Shown: piece by piece, positions 10,276 to 22,400 of the stretch
Position numbering within the stretch: the first letter of the stretch is position 1
How the letters are laid out: every line of letters starts with the position of its first letter
Source of the DNA: Austropuccinia psidii
Taxonomy: Eukaryota; Basidiomycota; Pucciniomycetes; Pucciniales; Sphaerophragmiaceae
Assembly: GCA_023105745.1 (NCBI GenBank)
Contig: JALGQZ010000011.1
Span: 49,462,698-49,526,697, forward strand
DNA: 64,000 nt
Reading direction: 5' to 3'
Made by a program: the position numbers and the translations under genes
Notes under the pieces: model-generated
What the model saw: the letters and a program-made list of their open reading frames with translations, nothing else
What the model was told of the DNA's origin: nothing
Databases searched by the model: none

Positions 10276-12880
10276 GCTGTTACTAGGAAGAACAAGTATC
10301 CTGTTCCTCCTATGAATCAGCTTCTCAATGTTTTTAATGGTTCTTCTATCTTCTCCAAGATTGATTTGTGTGGTGCATATAACCTGCTCAGAATCAAGGA
10401 GGGTGATACACATTTGACAGCTTTTAGAGCTAAATATGGCAGTTTTGAGTACTTGGTTATGCCCTTTGGGCTCACCAATGCTCCTGCCTCCTTCCAAGAT
10501 CTTCTTGATGTTTATGTTGTGGTTTATTTGGATGAAATTATGGTCTTTTCCAAATCTGAGGAAGAACATGTCACTCATGTGTCCACTGTTCTTTCCAGAC
10601 TCAGAGCCAATATCCTCTTGGCTAAGGCTTCAAAATGCCTTTTTCATGTCTCTAGCGTAAAATATCTTGGTTATGTTGTTTCTTCTGAAGGCCTCAAGAT
10701 GTACCAAGAAAACGTCCAGCAGATTCTCAACTGGCCTCCTCCAAGAAACCTCAAGGATCTTCAATCATTCCTTGGCTTTGCCAATTTCTACCGCCATTTC
10801 ATCAAGAATTATTCAAAGAAGATCAGTTCACTCACCAGTTTCCTCAAGAAATATTCCTGTTTCCCCCTCAATGAGGAAGCTCTCAGTCAGTTTCACCAAC
10901 TCAAAGATGTTTTCACCACCGCTCCAATCCTTCTCTACCCACCATTCTAGAGACCGATGCATCCCATTATGCTTTGGGTGCTGTACTGAGTCAGGTTTCT
11001 GACTCAGGAAAACATACCATTGCATTTGACAGCCACAAGCTTATACCAGCTGAGCTCAACTATGAGATTCATGACAATGAAGTCCTTGGCATAGTCTGGG
11101 CTCTCAAGTGCTGGAGGGCTTTTCTTCTGTCTCTTTCTTCCCCTTTCAAAGTTCTCACCAATCACAGTTCCCTTCAATACTTCATGTCTTCAAAAGTTCT
11201 TACTTGCTGTCAAGCCCACTGGGCTGAATTCCATTTCACAGTCACTTACTGCCCTGGCCGCCTAGCTACTCTTCCAGACGCCTTATCACATTGGGACGAT
11301 GTTTATCTGGAGAGGGGGAGGATTTGATCAGCAAGAATCCAATGAATTATCAACAACTCATTGAGCAAGATGAAGTTCAACCCTCAAGATATTTTGCAGG
11401 CAAGTTAGAATCTTTCTCAAATTTGATTGAATCAATTCAGAAGAAGTTATGGCAAGATTCTCAGTACAGAAGTATCCTTCAAGAATTGGGAAAAGGTAAA
11501 TCTGCTCAGGATTATTCTCTTTTTTCCTCTTCCCAGCTTCTTCTATTTAAAGATCGGGTGGTTGTCCCAAATGATCCCACAATCCAACTCAGCATTCTTC
11601 AAAAGCATCATGACTCTCCTCTAGCTGGAAACCCTGCCCAAGAGAAGACTCTCAAACTTGTCAAGCGGGATTTCCACTGTTCCAGCATGACTCAATTTAT
11701 CAAGGATTATGTCTCATCCTGTCAACAGTGTTCAAGAAACAAGAATATACATCATAAGAAGTCTGGACTCCTAAAATCTCTCCCAATCCCAAATGGTCCT
11801 TGGATTTGTTGTTCAATGGATTTCATCACTCAATTGCCATTGTCCAGCTCATTTGACTCAATCCATGTCCTAGTGGACAGATTTTCAAAAATTGCAGTTT
11901 TTATTCCAACAATGTCTTCAATCACTTCACTAGATTTGGCCCATTTGTTCATTAAGAATATTCTCTCAAAGCATGGCCTTCCTTCAAGAATTGTTATTGA
12001 TAGAGGTCCTCTTTTTGTTTCTTCCTTATGAACCAGTCTTTGTCAGCAGCTCAAGATTTCAAGAGATCTTTCAACTGCTCACCACCCAGAAACTGATGGA
12101 CAGACATAGAGGGTAAATCAGATACTAGAACAGTATCTTTGGATGTATGTCAGTTATCATCAAGATTATTGGAACACCTGGCTCCCTCTGGCTGAATTTG
12201 CCTATAATAATTCTGACCATTCTTCAACCAAGTAATCGCCGCTTTTCACTGTTTATGGAAGAGATCCACAATTTGATTCAGCTCACATCACTCAAGGAAA
12301 TCCTGCTGGAACATTATCAACAAAACATCCAATCAGTACAACAAGATTTCAAGAGAGAACTTGAAGCTGCCATAAACTGGTTTAAGAGGTATGCAGATAA
12401 AAGTAGAGCAACTCCACCTGTTTTCAATCCTGGTGTCATGGTATGGCTTTCTCCCAAGAACATCAAATCAACTAGACCCACAAAAAAACTGTCTGAATGA
12501 TGGTTTGGTCCTTTTCCAATCTTGAAGAAAGTCAGTACTCATTCTTAACACCTCAAGCTTCCATATCAATGGAAATCCATCCACCCAGTCTTCCATATTT
12601 CCCTCTTGGAACCAGTCAAGACATCAACAATCCCAAATCGGCATCAATAGCCTCCTCCTCCAATCATCATTGAAGAAGAAGAGGAATGGGAAGTCTCTCA
12701 AATACTGGATTCCAAGCTCAAGAAAGGAAAATTATGGTATCTGGTGGAATAGAAAGGTTTCAGTCAAGACTCAGAAAGATCCACTTGAGAACCAACTGAA
12801 TACCTGAAGAATTGTCCTGAACTCGGCAAATATTTTGGTTCTTTATATCCTGACAAGCCAGAACCCAATTCTTCAAAAGC
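10276..12880 (+). pseudogene. pol: Second pol copy of A2 (RT to chromodomain)
   Basis: Begins abruptly within reverse transcriptase at NAVTRKNKYPVPP and continues through RNase H, integrase and chromodomain. The catalytic YLDD motif reads YLDE (about 10528-10545), and a segment next to it (NLVNDIF) is missing. RNase H resumes at about 10940. Integrase (11640-12150) keeps HDSPLAGNP, CQQC, SMDFITQ and VIDRG, then frameshifts near 12030 and 12490. Chromodomain remnants (WEVSQILDSK) are at 12690-12790, with stops. It is about as diverged from the first copy as from element B, so it does not look like a fresh tandem duplication. Confidence 0.85.
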
Positions 12881-12892
12881 TTGTTTCTTTAT

Positions 12893-13005
12893 GGTGCTTG
12901 GTGGGGAGAGGAATTACCAAAAGTAAGTCCAACTCCTGGTATGCACCTTTAGGGGTATTCTACTTTTCCTTGTTGTAAGCATCACCTTGGCCACTCTTTG
13001 AGCAC
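12893..13005 (+). repeat. 3' region conserved motif, copy 1 of A2
   Basis: GGTGCTTGGTGGGGAGAGG, TTACCAAAAGTAAGTCC, TATGCACCTTTAGGGG and CACCTTGGCCACTCTTTGAG, in the same order as in B (38003-38114). Confidence 0.75.
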
Positions 13006-13161
13006 TTTGCAATTTGGACACAAATCTTTGGCTTGGCTTCAACATCAGTTCCAAATTTATTGCCATTTACACTTGGGCAAATGGACCATTCCTTTTCTTA
13101 TTTCCTTTCCAAGACATTACCCATTCAACACATTCCTTTAACAAGATTTTTCTTTATTCAT

Positions 13162-13269
13162 GGCACTGGCGCGAGTGGTAACTACCAAATGTAAGTTCCT
13201 CTCCTGTTGTGCACTTCCCTGAGAGGTCTACAATCTTTCAAAATATCACCTTGGCCACTCTGTGAGCAC
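13162..13269 (+). repeat. 3' region conserved motif, copy 2 of A2
   Basis: Second copy, with GGCACTGGCGCGAGTGGT, CTACCAAATGTAAGTTCC and CACCTTGGCCACTCTGTGAG. The interval 13270-13645 is non-coding. Confidence 0.75.
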
Positions 13270-13646
13270 CTGGCATCAAATTCTGTTTTCCAGGTCCTTG
13301 GCCACTTTCAAAATCAACTGTCAAAATATGTGATGAAGATTGGAATCCTCCTCAAAATTTTCTTTCCCTTTTTGTTCTTTATTTCTGTCTTTATTCTTTA
13401 TTTTCTTTCTTTGTATATCCTCAAAGGTTTCCTCATTATAATCAATAATGCCAAACTCAATCTATCAGCACTTTTTAGCCAAATGTCAAGAGAAGACCAA
13501 GTTAGCCTCATCTTGTATGCCATCATCAGTATCAGTTCAAAATTTTTCTTTTCAAGAATCAATACCTCTGGAATCCCTACACCCAATCCATCTCAACAGC
13601 CTCAACAGGCTCTTACCCTATCTTGTTTCTCAGGAGCTCACAATTC

Positions 13647-13658
13647 AAGGTAGGGGGG
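13647..13658 (+). promoter_or_regulatory. Polypurine tract of A2
   Basis: AAGGTAGGGGGG lies 3 bases before the 3' LTR and is the expected plus-strand primer. Confidence 0.85.
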
Positions 13659-13661
13659 TAC

Positions 13662-15132
13662 TGTCACAAGCACGAGTAATGACCCTCCTCCATGGGTGTT
13701 GCAGCAATTTAGCCTGGGGCCAATTAGCCCCCTTTGGCCATATCACCTTCCCCTTTCCTTTTATGGCCTCAGGCCATATCCTGCCATAATTGGCCTCCCT
13801 GGCCAATTTCCATATCCCCAACCCCCAGGTCTCTATCTTTTTTTTTGCTCCTGGGGGTGTCCTTTTGTCTCCTTGGGTGGTCTGGGCCCCCTAGCCATAA
13901 CCACCATCCTGGGGCCACCCCTTTTCCTTAGGGGGTCTAGGGCCTAAATGGCCATTTTGGGCCATTTAGGCCCCCTACGGCCTCTACAGCCCATGAGCCG
14001 ATCAGGCCCCTTTTGGCCTAATCCAATGAGGCCAAAAGGAGGCAGTATACTAGCCTTTAAGGCCAGGTCGGTCCCAAAACCACAATTGGGCCCACCTGAG
14101 CCATTCTTGGCCCCAAATCCCATAGAGACCCTCAGGACCCATTTTGGCCAAGGACCACTATGGACCATGTTTCAGCCCATAGCCTCTGGTAACCCCCAGA
14201 GGCCACCAAATCAGCAAAGCTCAATCCTTCCCCTCAACTCAATGGGGATTCTTCTCATTCCTCCATGCATCCCGTACTCAAGGTTGCAGGAGTGGTGCAT
14301 ATATGGTATTATATACCATTATGCACCATTTTTGCTCAGAAATTCAATGGTGACATTTTCAGGACCAAATTCCATGATTCCAAATCAAGGTCCCAAAATC
14401 CAACGCCCATTTCAAAGGAGGACTCTTCAGCTCATCAGTCTGGCAATCCATGGCGGCTATCAGAAGACTATTCAAGGACCCCAGCCACCTGGCCCTGCAG
14501 GAGTTGGGTTGGCAATTATTTCAGGATTATTCCAAGGACCATTAAATCAGTTGTCAAGGCAGCAAGTACTTCAATACTCCTTGGACAACTCAATTGGTCC
14601 ATACAGGCAGAAATCAGTTATACCTGTATGTCCTTGCCCCAATCGGGCCAATTCATATTCCACTGTGGGGTTTCAATCAAACAGTTCAATTCTCAAGATG
14701 GCCAGAGCTGTATTGACCCAATTCAGACAATACAGGTGGTGACTCACCTTCCAGGATCAGCCCCTCAGCTTTTCACATATACTGGCCACCTTTCATCACC
14801 TGGGGACTTTTTCCCCAGTTAATTAATATATTGGATTTATTTTTATCTTTATTCTTTTTTCTTTTCATTATTGAAAGTAAATACTGATATTCTTAACTCG
14901 GTCATTTGCACCTTTCTTCTTTGCCTGTTAGTGCATATTGGTGGTATTTCTCTGGCCATTGGCTTCACTTACTCTTTCTTATCTTTGACATACTTGTCCT
15001 TATTCTTACTCTTATCCTTCTTAAAGAAATTCATTCTGCTTTATCTCTTTAGCTTTTTGGAACCCACCAAGTGAGTTCTTGATTCCTGAGTAACAGGCCA
15101 CTCTTGTTTTCTGGCCAAGAGCCCCTGTGACA
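13662..15132 (+). repeat. 3' LTR of A2 (alpha type, 1471 bp)
   Basis: Starts TGTCACAAGC and ends CCCCTGTGACA. It is close to the A1 3' LTR, including the TGGCC-rich first part, the CTGGGGA (14800-14806) / TCCCCAG (14812-14818) hairpin and AGTTAATTAATATA at 14817-14830. Host DNA begins at 15133. Confidence 0.9.
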
Positions 15133-15654
15133 GAATCTAGTATAAATTCGATCTTACTATAGCTTGGCTATAAGCTTTGAGCTCGGAGACATATTTCAAA
15201 GGAGATCAGAATAAAGAATGAATAGAGAGACTGAATTTTTATTTCATTATATCTTCAGGGAAGTATAGAAAATATGTACATTGAATGGAATTTTGATAAT
15301 GATTTGAGAAAATAGAAAGAGGATTCAGAAAGGCAATGATTCATGGTTTGAAACTTTTTAAATTTTCAAGGTAAATGTACTTAGGTTTCTATATTTATAA
15401 AGAAAAAACCAAACGGTTTGGTCAAGCAAAATGTTTTAACAAAGAATGTGTCAAATCTCCTCTGAAAATCAAGAAATTGATACTTAACAAAGACAAATCC
15501 AAGAAATTGAATGAGGAGACTGATCAAGGCAAGCAATAAATTAGACTTAAATAAAAATTGAAAAGAGTAAAACAAAAATTTAGAGTATAACTAAAAAAAT
15601 GAAAGCAAATGTGAATAACAATAAACAAAAGGAAATAAAATCAAATAAAACAAA
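15133..15654. other. Unassigned AT-rich flank
   Basis: Right flank of A2. I see no coding region, RNA gene or known repeat here. It grades into an A-rich array. Confidence 0.6.
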
Positions 15655-16735
15655 TAAAAAAAAATTAAAAATAAAAATGAATAAAAAAATGAAATAAAAT
15701 AAAAATAAAATAAAAAAAATAAAAAAAATAACAAAAAAATTCAAAAATAAAAAAAAAATAAACAAAAATAAAAAAAAATAAAAAAAAATAAAAAAAAAAT
15801 AAAAAAAATAAAAAAAAAATAAAAAAAAATAAAAAAAAATAAAAAAAAGTAAAAAAAAATAAAAAAAAATAAAAAAAAAATAAAAAAAAATAAAAAAAAA
15901 TAAAAAAAAATAAAAAAAAGTAAAAAAAAATAAAAAAAAATAAAAAAAAAATAAAAAAAAATAAAAAAAAATAAAAAAAAATAAAAAAAAACAAAAAAAG
16001 TAAAAAAAAATTAAAAAAAATTAAAAATATATAAAAATAAATAAAAATAAATAAAAATAAATGAAAAAAATAAAAAAAATAAAAAAAAATAAAAAAAAAT
16101 AAAAAAAAATAAAAAAAAATAAAAAAAAATAAAAAAAAATAAAAAAAAATAAAAAAAATAAAAAAAATAAAAAAAATAAAAAAAGTAAAAAAAATAAAAA
16201 AAATAAAAAAAATAAAAAAAATAAAAAAAATAAAAAAAATAAAAAAAATAAAAAAAATAAAAAAAATAAAAAAAATAAAAAAAATAAAAAAAATAAAAAA
16301 AATAAAAAAAATAAAAAAAATAAAAAAAATAAAAAAAATAAAAAAAATAAAAAAAATAAAAAAAATAAAAAAAATAAAAAAAATAAAAAAAATAAAAAAA
16401 ATAAAAAAAATAAAAAAAATATAAAAAATATAAAAAATAAAAAAAATATAAAAAATATAAAAAATATAAAAAATATAAAAAATATAAAAAATATAAAAAA
16501 TATAAAAACTATAAAAAATGTAAAAAATATAAAAAATATAAAAAGTATAAAAAATATAAAAATTTAAAAAATTTAAGAAATTTAAAAAATTTGAAAAATT
16601 TAAAAAATTTAAAAAATCCAAAAATTTAAAAAATGCAAAAAATATAAAAAACATAAAACATATAAAAAATGTAAAAAAATATAAAAAATATATAAAATAT
16701 ATAAAATATATGAAATATATAAAAAATATAAAGAA
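15655..16735. repeat. T(A)n minisatellite, about 1.1 kb
   Basis: A-rich tandem array whose unit changes along its length: mainly T+A9 (10 bp) to about 16150, then T+A8 (9 bp) to about 16420, then TATAAAAAA (9 bp) to about 16560, and a decayed tail. Long Phe/Ile/Tyr reading frames on the minus strand are by-products of the repeat. Confidence 0.95.
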
Positions 16736-17503
16736 GGGTGCTGTTGAAAGCATGTAAGCCCTTATATGTTTTCACCAATATATTGCCAAATCACATAAGC
16801 AATCCAATTTTTTTAAAAAAAATCCTCAGGCTTAGTTTTGAGAAATTTTTTAATTTTTTTTTCCATATTTTTGGTGACATGAGATGTCAATGTGCCTAAA
16901 TTTGCTCAATTTATTTTGCCAAATATCTCTAAATTGGCCATTTTTTTGAAACATTCATTAATAATCTTCCTCTTTATAAATTTACAAAAAGAAAAGCTGT
17001 AAATAAGGAGGCAATTCTTGAGAATAAAAGCTTAGAAGCCCATAATTTTGGGTGGGAAAAGTGAAGGCCCAAAAGCTTGTTTTTTTTGTGTTTTTAATAT
17101 TACTATTTGCAATTACAAAATTGAAATATTTTTGATAAAAAAGAGTGACTGAGGTGGGATTCAAGCAATAAATATGACTGAGGAGGGGGATATTTGGCAT
17201 AAAATGTAAGTACAAAGAAAAATTCAATCTGAATCAACCTCCAAATTAGAGGGTTTTTTCTGAGGGTTGCAGAGGAATATTGGACAAATATAACATCCTG
17301 TGTTTCTTAAATTTATCTTCCCATACCAGGGCTTGTGGTTGGGCATTCAATTCCCAATTAACAGTATTGGGGGGCAGGGTAAATTTTCAAAATGATGATA
17401 TCCAATAGAACAGAATGAGAACAGCTATTCAAAAAACAGAGGAAAATGGGTAGAATTTTATTTTGAGGACATAAATAAGGGAAAAACATAAATATTGGGC
17501 TGT
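16736..17503. other. Unassigned DNA
   Basis: No conserved coding, RNA or repeat feature recognised. It is the left neighbour of the OTU-like remnant and probably older host or transposon DNA. Confidence 0.5.
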
Positions 17504-18042
17504 TTAATAAAATAAAACTGGTCTTTGATACTTATTTTTAATTGGATCCCCCATATCAGACATATTCCTTTGAATTGTGGCCAACATCTTAATAACACTA
17601 AATTCTGTCCAAATAATAGGATACTGAGGGTAAAGAGTATTTATGGCTTCATAAAGGTCTTGATTGTTTTGAACTTTGTCAGCAAAGTCACCTCTGACAT
17701 CAGCCCATTGATCTTGAGTCTTTTCAATGTAATGGGATGCTCTTCTATAGCCACAGTTTTCATTACCCTGGACATTGATTAGCTTTAAAGTGTATTTCAA
17801 CATAAATTTTTGTAAGTATTCTGAGCCAGTTACCTAATAAAAACCAGTCAAAAGATTAATAATGATTGAAATAAACAAAATATTCTAAATCAAAATGAAT
17901 CAAAAATTCACAAAGGCCTTGGAGAATTCATCACTTGCGTGATAATTGCTTTGGCAATTTTCACAGTTTAAGTCAATTACATCATAAATATTCAAAGCTG
18001 TTTCAGGATTATGGGACTTTCTTAATTTGAAATGTGTCCAAG
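17504..18042 (-). pseudogene. OTU-like cysteine protease remnant, cut by element C1
   Basis: A 99-residue minus-strand frame (17504-17803) contains NVQGNENCGYRRASHYIE. This resembles the catalytic Asp-Gly-x-Cys block of OTU-family deubiquitinase-like proteases (consensus about GDGNCGYRA), with the catalytic Cys present and the preceding Asp replaced. The rest (WADVRGDFADKVQ..., about 55 residues on) fits the helical part. A further open stretch (LRKSHNPETALNIYDVIDL) runs at 17890-18042 and continues, in frame, into the right flank of C1 beyond 58248. The gene was therefore already there when C1 inserted. OTU domains of this kind occur in DNA-transposon-derived proteins of fungi; which gene this was cannot be said. 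Confidence 0.5.
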
Positions 18043-18047
18043 GCACC
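18043..18047. repeat. TSD of C1, left copy (GCACC)
   Basis: GCACC precedes TGTCAGG here and follows GTTGACA at 58249-58253, forty kilobases away. Confidence 0.9.
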
Positions 18048-19467
18048 TGTCAGGCTGAGTCTGTGATGAAACTTATTAATAACTATTTGAAAGCTTCAAA
18101 TGTGACTGTGAAATGGTAAAAAATGATAATGAATAATTTATTGATGACTATAACGGTTTAAATAAGAGTATCAAGGGCTTTACTATTGAGTAATAATGGT
18201 GTTGAGCACTGTTGAAAGCCCTGGTTGCAGATTTACCTGTTGGATTACAATAATTAAGATTATAATTATACCTGCTTATTTTCCAAGAGTATAGCTGTTT
18301 TTAACAGTTTTACTACATATAAATTTAAGAGTAATATGAGGAAGCCTTTTCTGGTGGATAAAAGGTCCCTTTTTATCCTAAAATTGGGTGAAAAAGGCTT
18401 TTAGACCTTTCCACATAGAGGAAGTGAAGATTTTTCACTTCCACATAGTGGCTTGTGGCTTTAATAGTGCCTGTATGGTCTGTATTGGGCTTAGATGTGG
18501 TTTTAAAGCCACATCTGGGCAGTTTTCACTAATAAAGGGTAAAAACGTCCATCTGGGGACCATATAGCCCTCTTCTGACGTGTATGACGCATAGAATGCT
18601 GTACAGAACCTGTAAAGGGCCCCATTATTTACCAAAATATGAGGTATTGAGGTATAAACAAGCTCCTTTGTCTGTTTGACACCTCATAATCATACTTATG
18701 GGAGAATCTCCCACAGTAAGACTGTATTGGTCTAACTATGGGATTTTGCGCTTAAAGCTGCCATACATTTGTCAGCTTTTGAGATATCAAGCTCAAAGTT
18801 GGTTCATTTTGTAGCCCTGAATGTGTTCTACACAATATTACCTCATTTGATATGGTTACCATTAAGTATGGCAAGGTTATGCCATGTACAGATCTTTTGT
18901 ACATATATGTTTTACTTAAAAACTGTATGGAGCTTGTTTTCCCCATAATGTGTGTTCTGGATGAGATATGGGGAAATGAATGACACCATCTGATTTCCCT
19001 GATTGTTCTCTTTCCAAAAACACCCCACTTTAGGTATCTCACACTAAAGCTGTAGAGGTTAGATGAGAGGTGAATATTTTATTCACCCTTATTTGACGTT
19101 ATTTTGATCATAACTTCTGTAATTCTGGTTCTAGCTCAATTTGGCTAGTACCATTAGATAGCCCTTACCTAGAGCTTCATTTTGATTACCCATTTGATGG
19201 GGTTAAGCATCTTCCTCTTGATTTCAGATGGAAGGTGAAAATTAAGGTTTATGCTCAGCAACAACTTTGAGCAGAAATCACTTTGTTATTCTTTTTCCTA
19301 TGATGATGGGACTTGTATATTTGGAAAGGGGTGAGTTTTATCTTTTTTTTGATACCTTTTGAGATGATTTGGCTCAGCTCCATTTTTTTGTGGTATCTTG
19401 GCTATACCACTGATTTATGGTATTTGGCTGTTATGCTTGTGCTCTGGCTTTGAGTCACAGGCTGATA
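18048..19467 (-). repeat. 3' LTR of C1 (1420 bp)
   Basis: Plus-strand start TGTCAGGCTGAGTCTG; end GAGTCACAGGCTGATA (the other copies end CTGACA). It aligns with 56820-58248, 60337-61777 and the solo LTR 5764-7175. It contains short inverted repeats, including GGAAGTGAA/TTCACTTCC near 18420-18443. Confidence 0.92.
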
Positions 19468-19487
19468 TACCCTCCCTCCAAAAAAAG
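19468..19487 (-). promoter_or_regulatory. Polypurine tract of C1
   Basis: On the minus strand an A/G run (TTTTTTGGAGGGAGGGTA) ends exactly at the 3' LTR. The same tract is at 61778-61795 in C2. Confidence 0.85.
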
Positions 19488-19488
19488 C

Positions 19489-22400
19489 TCATAATTGATG
19501 GGACTTTTCAGTCCTCCTAGAGGCCCTGAATCTCCTTAGATGAAGGTTCCCATCTGGTATGTCATCCTAATCCAACCATTTGTCTTTATCTGCTGTCTGG
19601 TTTTTAAATCTGACCAAGTACTTCCTTTGGTCTTTACCATGCAGTCTAATCTTCGTGGCCTTGATTATTTTCTTCACAGGGCCAGAGGAGTCCTCAAATT
19701 CCACTATTTCTGGTGGAGTGGGATTCTTCTTCCTGGAGGGGAACTTATCCTCCTCTGTCTGGAAGTATGATTTAACCAGACTCACTGGGAATACTGGGTG
19801 TTTCCTAGAAAATTCCTCTGTGAGTCTGACTTCCACTTCATTTTTCCCTATCAGCTTAATGATAGTGAAGGGCTCTACAAATGAGTCTCTAATCTTCTTT
19901 GGTCCCTTAAGATTGTTGAAGTTTAGTGTAGACACTAACACTTGGTCCCCCTCTTTAAAGTCAGGTTCCATGTGTGATTTGCCCACCTCTGATTGTTGTA
20001 TTCTTTTGCCTCAGCTATGCATTTTTCAGCTGTGTCACAAGCCTTCTTCCACATATCATGGAAGTCCTGGCTGTGGGGTGGATAGTTAGAAGATTCTTAT
20101 TCAAGTGATCCACAGGCAATAGGGGTTTCCACCCTTTTTGTACCAGTGAAGGTGATTTCCCTGTGGTAGAATTCTGACTAGTATTATAAGCCAGTTGGAC
20201 TTCTGGTAGAAAGGTAACCCAGTCATGGGTTTATCCTTCATGGTCCTTGTATTCCATTCCATATGAACAGAACCTCCAAAGGATATCCTCCATGGTTTGG
20301 ATCATCCTTTCAGCTAAACCATCTGTCTGTGGGTGGTAAGCTGTGGAGAATGCAGTTTTAGTACCAATTATGTCATACAAGTTGGTCCAAAATTCTGATG
20401 TGAATTTTGGGTCCCTATCACTAATGATAATTTTAGGGACTTCATAGATGGATATTATGTGGTTCCAAAGCAACAGGGCAGTATCCATTTCTGTATCCTC
20501 CTTGTGACATGGTAGGCACCTCACACTCTTGCTGAGCCTATCAACTATGATCAGGAAAGCATTGAAGTTTTCTTTGCCTCCTGGGAAAAGTCCTGTAGCC
20601 CAGTCCATGTTGATGGTTTCCCATGGGTGTTTGGGTTCTTCTATGAGTTGAAGTAGCCCATACTTCTTCCCATGTTTCCTATTTGCCTTCTGGCATCTTT
20701 CACAAGTGTTGATATATTCACTCAACTCTTGTTCCCATTTGGACCACCAAGCTGTGCTTGCTACCCTTTCCTTGGTCCTCTCTTCACTCATGTGCCCCAT
20801 ATAGGGGCATTCGTAGCATTTCTGCAGGATCGGGGATATATGGTCTCTGTCTACTACTGTGAGTGGACTTGTGTGTTTCTCTCTATGGTAGAGCAGGCCA
20901 TCTATAAGAAAAAACTTGTTGTTCTTATAGTCCCTCAATCAGGGTTCCTCTAACTGGGATTCCAGTTCTGGGCTCCTTTAATTCTGTTTGAGGAGTTGCA
21001 ACAGTATGCCACACTGTTTGTGTTCAGCATGTCTTCATTACTATACTGAAAAATTCATTATTCAGTTGTGAGGAGCTTATTCCCAATATGGGAGTTTCTG
21101 TGCCTTCTGAATCAGTGTCTCCAATGTCTGGAGTACCACTTTCTGGTGCCCATTCAGAAAATCTGAAGTTTTTCCTCCTATCTACTTCCATGAAATGGAT
21201 AGGGATTTTGGCTACTACTTCAGGGTCATAAGCTGGATTGATTTTGACATTGTCCAGTGGGCATCTACTGAGGCCATCTGCATTGGTATGGCTTTTACCT
21301 TCCTTGTATATGATGGTAATTTTTATCCTATACTCTTGAATGGCTATTTGTCACCTCAACATGTGTCTGTTGGTAGTATTCATGTTCAGTCAAGACTTCA
21401 ATACTGTGCAGTCTGTGTAGACTTCAAAGACTGCACCCTCCAAATAATAGTGGAGTTTTTCCAGCGCCCAGACTAAGAATAGGCATTCAGTCTGGGTGGC
21501 CCCATACCTGGCTTCTGAATCTTTCAGTTGCCTAGAGATGTAGAATATTACTCCCTCTCTTGGTTCACCATCCACAATTTGTCTTTGGTGAAGGACTGCC
21601 ACTAAGCCTTGGCTACATGCTGCATCTATATATAACTTTGATGGTATTTTAAAGTCAGTTAAGATGAGCACAGGTGCATTTGTGAGTTCATGTTTGATCC
21701 TCTCATATGTATCCCTCCTTTCCTTGGTAATTTCAAAAAGTACATCTTTTAAACATAGCTTGTACAGAGTACTCGTTATGTGGTCAAACCTTCTGATGTG
21801 GTTTCTGTAGTAGCTAGCAAATCCAAGGAAACATTGCATCTCTTTGATGTTCTTTGGTACTGGTTGTAACAGTACTGCTGCTACGTGATTCTTGTCTATG
21901 GCCAGACTAAGACCTGAGACTTTATGTCCTAGAGCTAGTAACTCTTGTTGGCCAAAATTTCACTTTTTAAGTGAAATTTACAGATTAATGGGTGTGCAAT
22001 TGCTTAGCACTCTGTCTATGTACTGCACATGATCCTCCCATGTCTCTGAGTATATAATGATGTCATCAATATATGCTACCATCCAGCCTTCTCATATTTC
22101 CTCTTGAAATATTGTGTAAATCATCTTTTGGAAGTGGGCTGGTGCATTCTTGATGCCAAATAGCATTCTGGTGTACTCATATATGCCCATATGGCATATT
22201 ATCCTGAGTAATTTCATGGAGTTTGGTTTAACTCCATTTTGGTGGAAGCCCTTCATACAATCCATCTTGGTTATGTATTTGGCTTTGGCCAATTTATCCA
22301 AGGCATGAGGTATCCTGGGTATGGGGTACCTGTCTGCTTTTGTGTAGTTGTTCAGAGCTCTGAAATCCCCACACAATGTAGATTTGCCATCATGCCAGGT

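Larger units (their letters stand above)
3481..15132 (+). mobile_element. Element A2: chimeric chromovirus-type element with two pol copies
   Basis: Runs from a 5'-truncated LTR of beta type (3481-4150, like element B) through leader, gag and pol, to a second pol segment and an alpha-type 3' LTR (13662-15132). Its two LTRs belong to different subfamilies and pol switches abruptly from integrase back to reverse transcriptase near 10275. The element is thus a recombinant of two related parents. It was later hit by A1 in its 5' LTR and by a family C element, now a solo LTR, in gag. Many stops and frameshifts; not autonomous. Confidence 0.8.

Noticed and set aside
15665..16753. 362-codon open frame on the minus strand, Phe/Ile/Tyr only
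   Set aside because: It is the translation of the T(A)n array; no protein-like composition.
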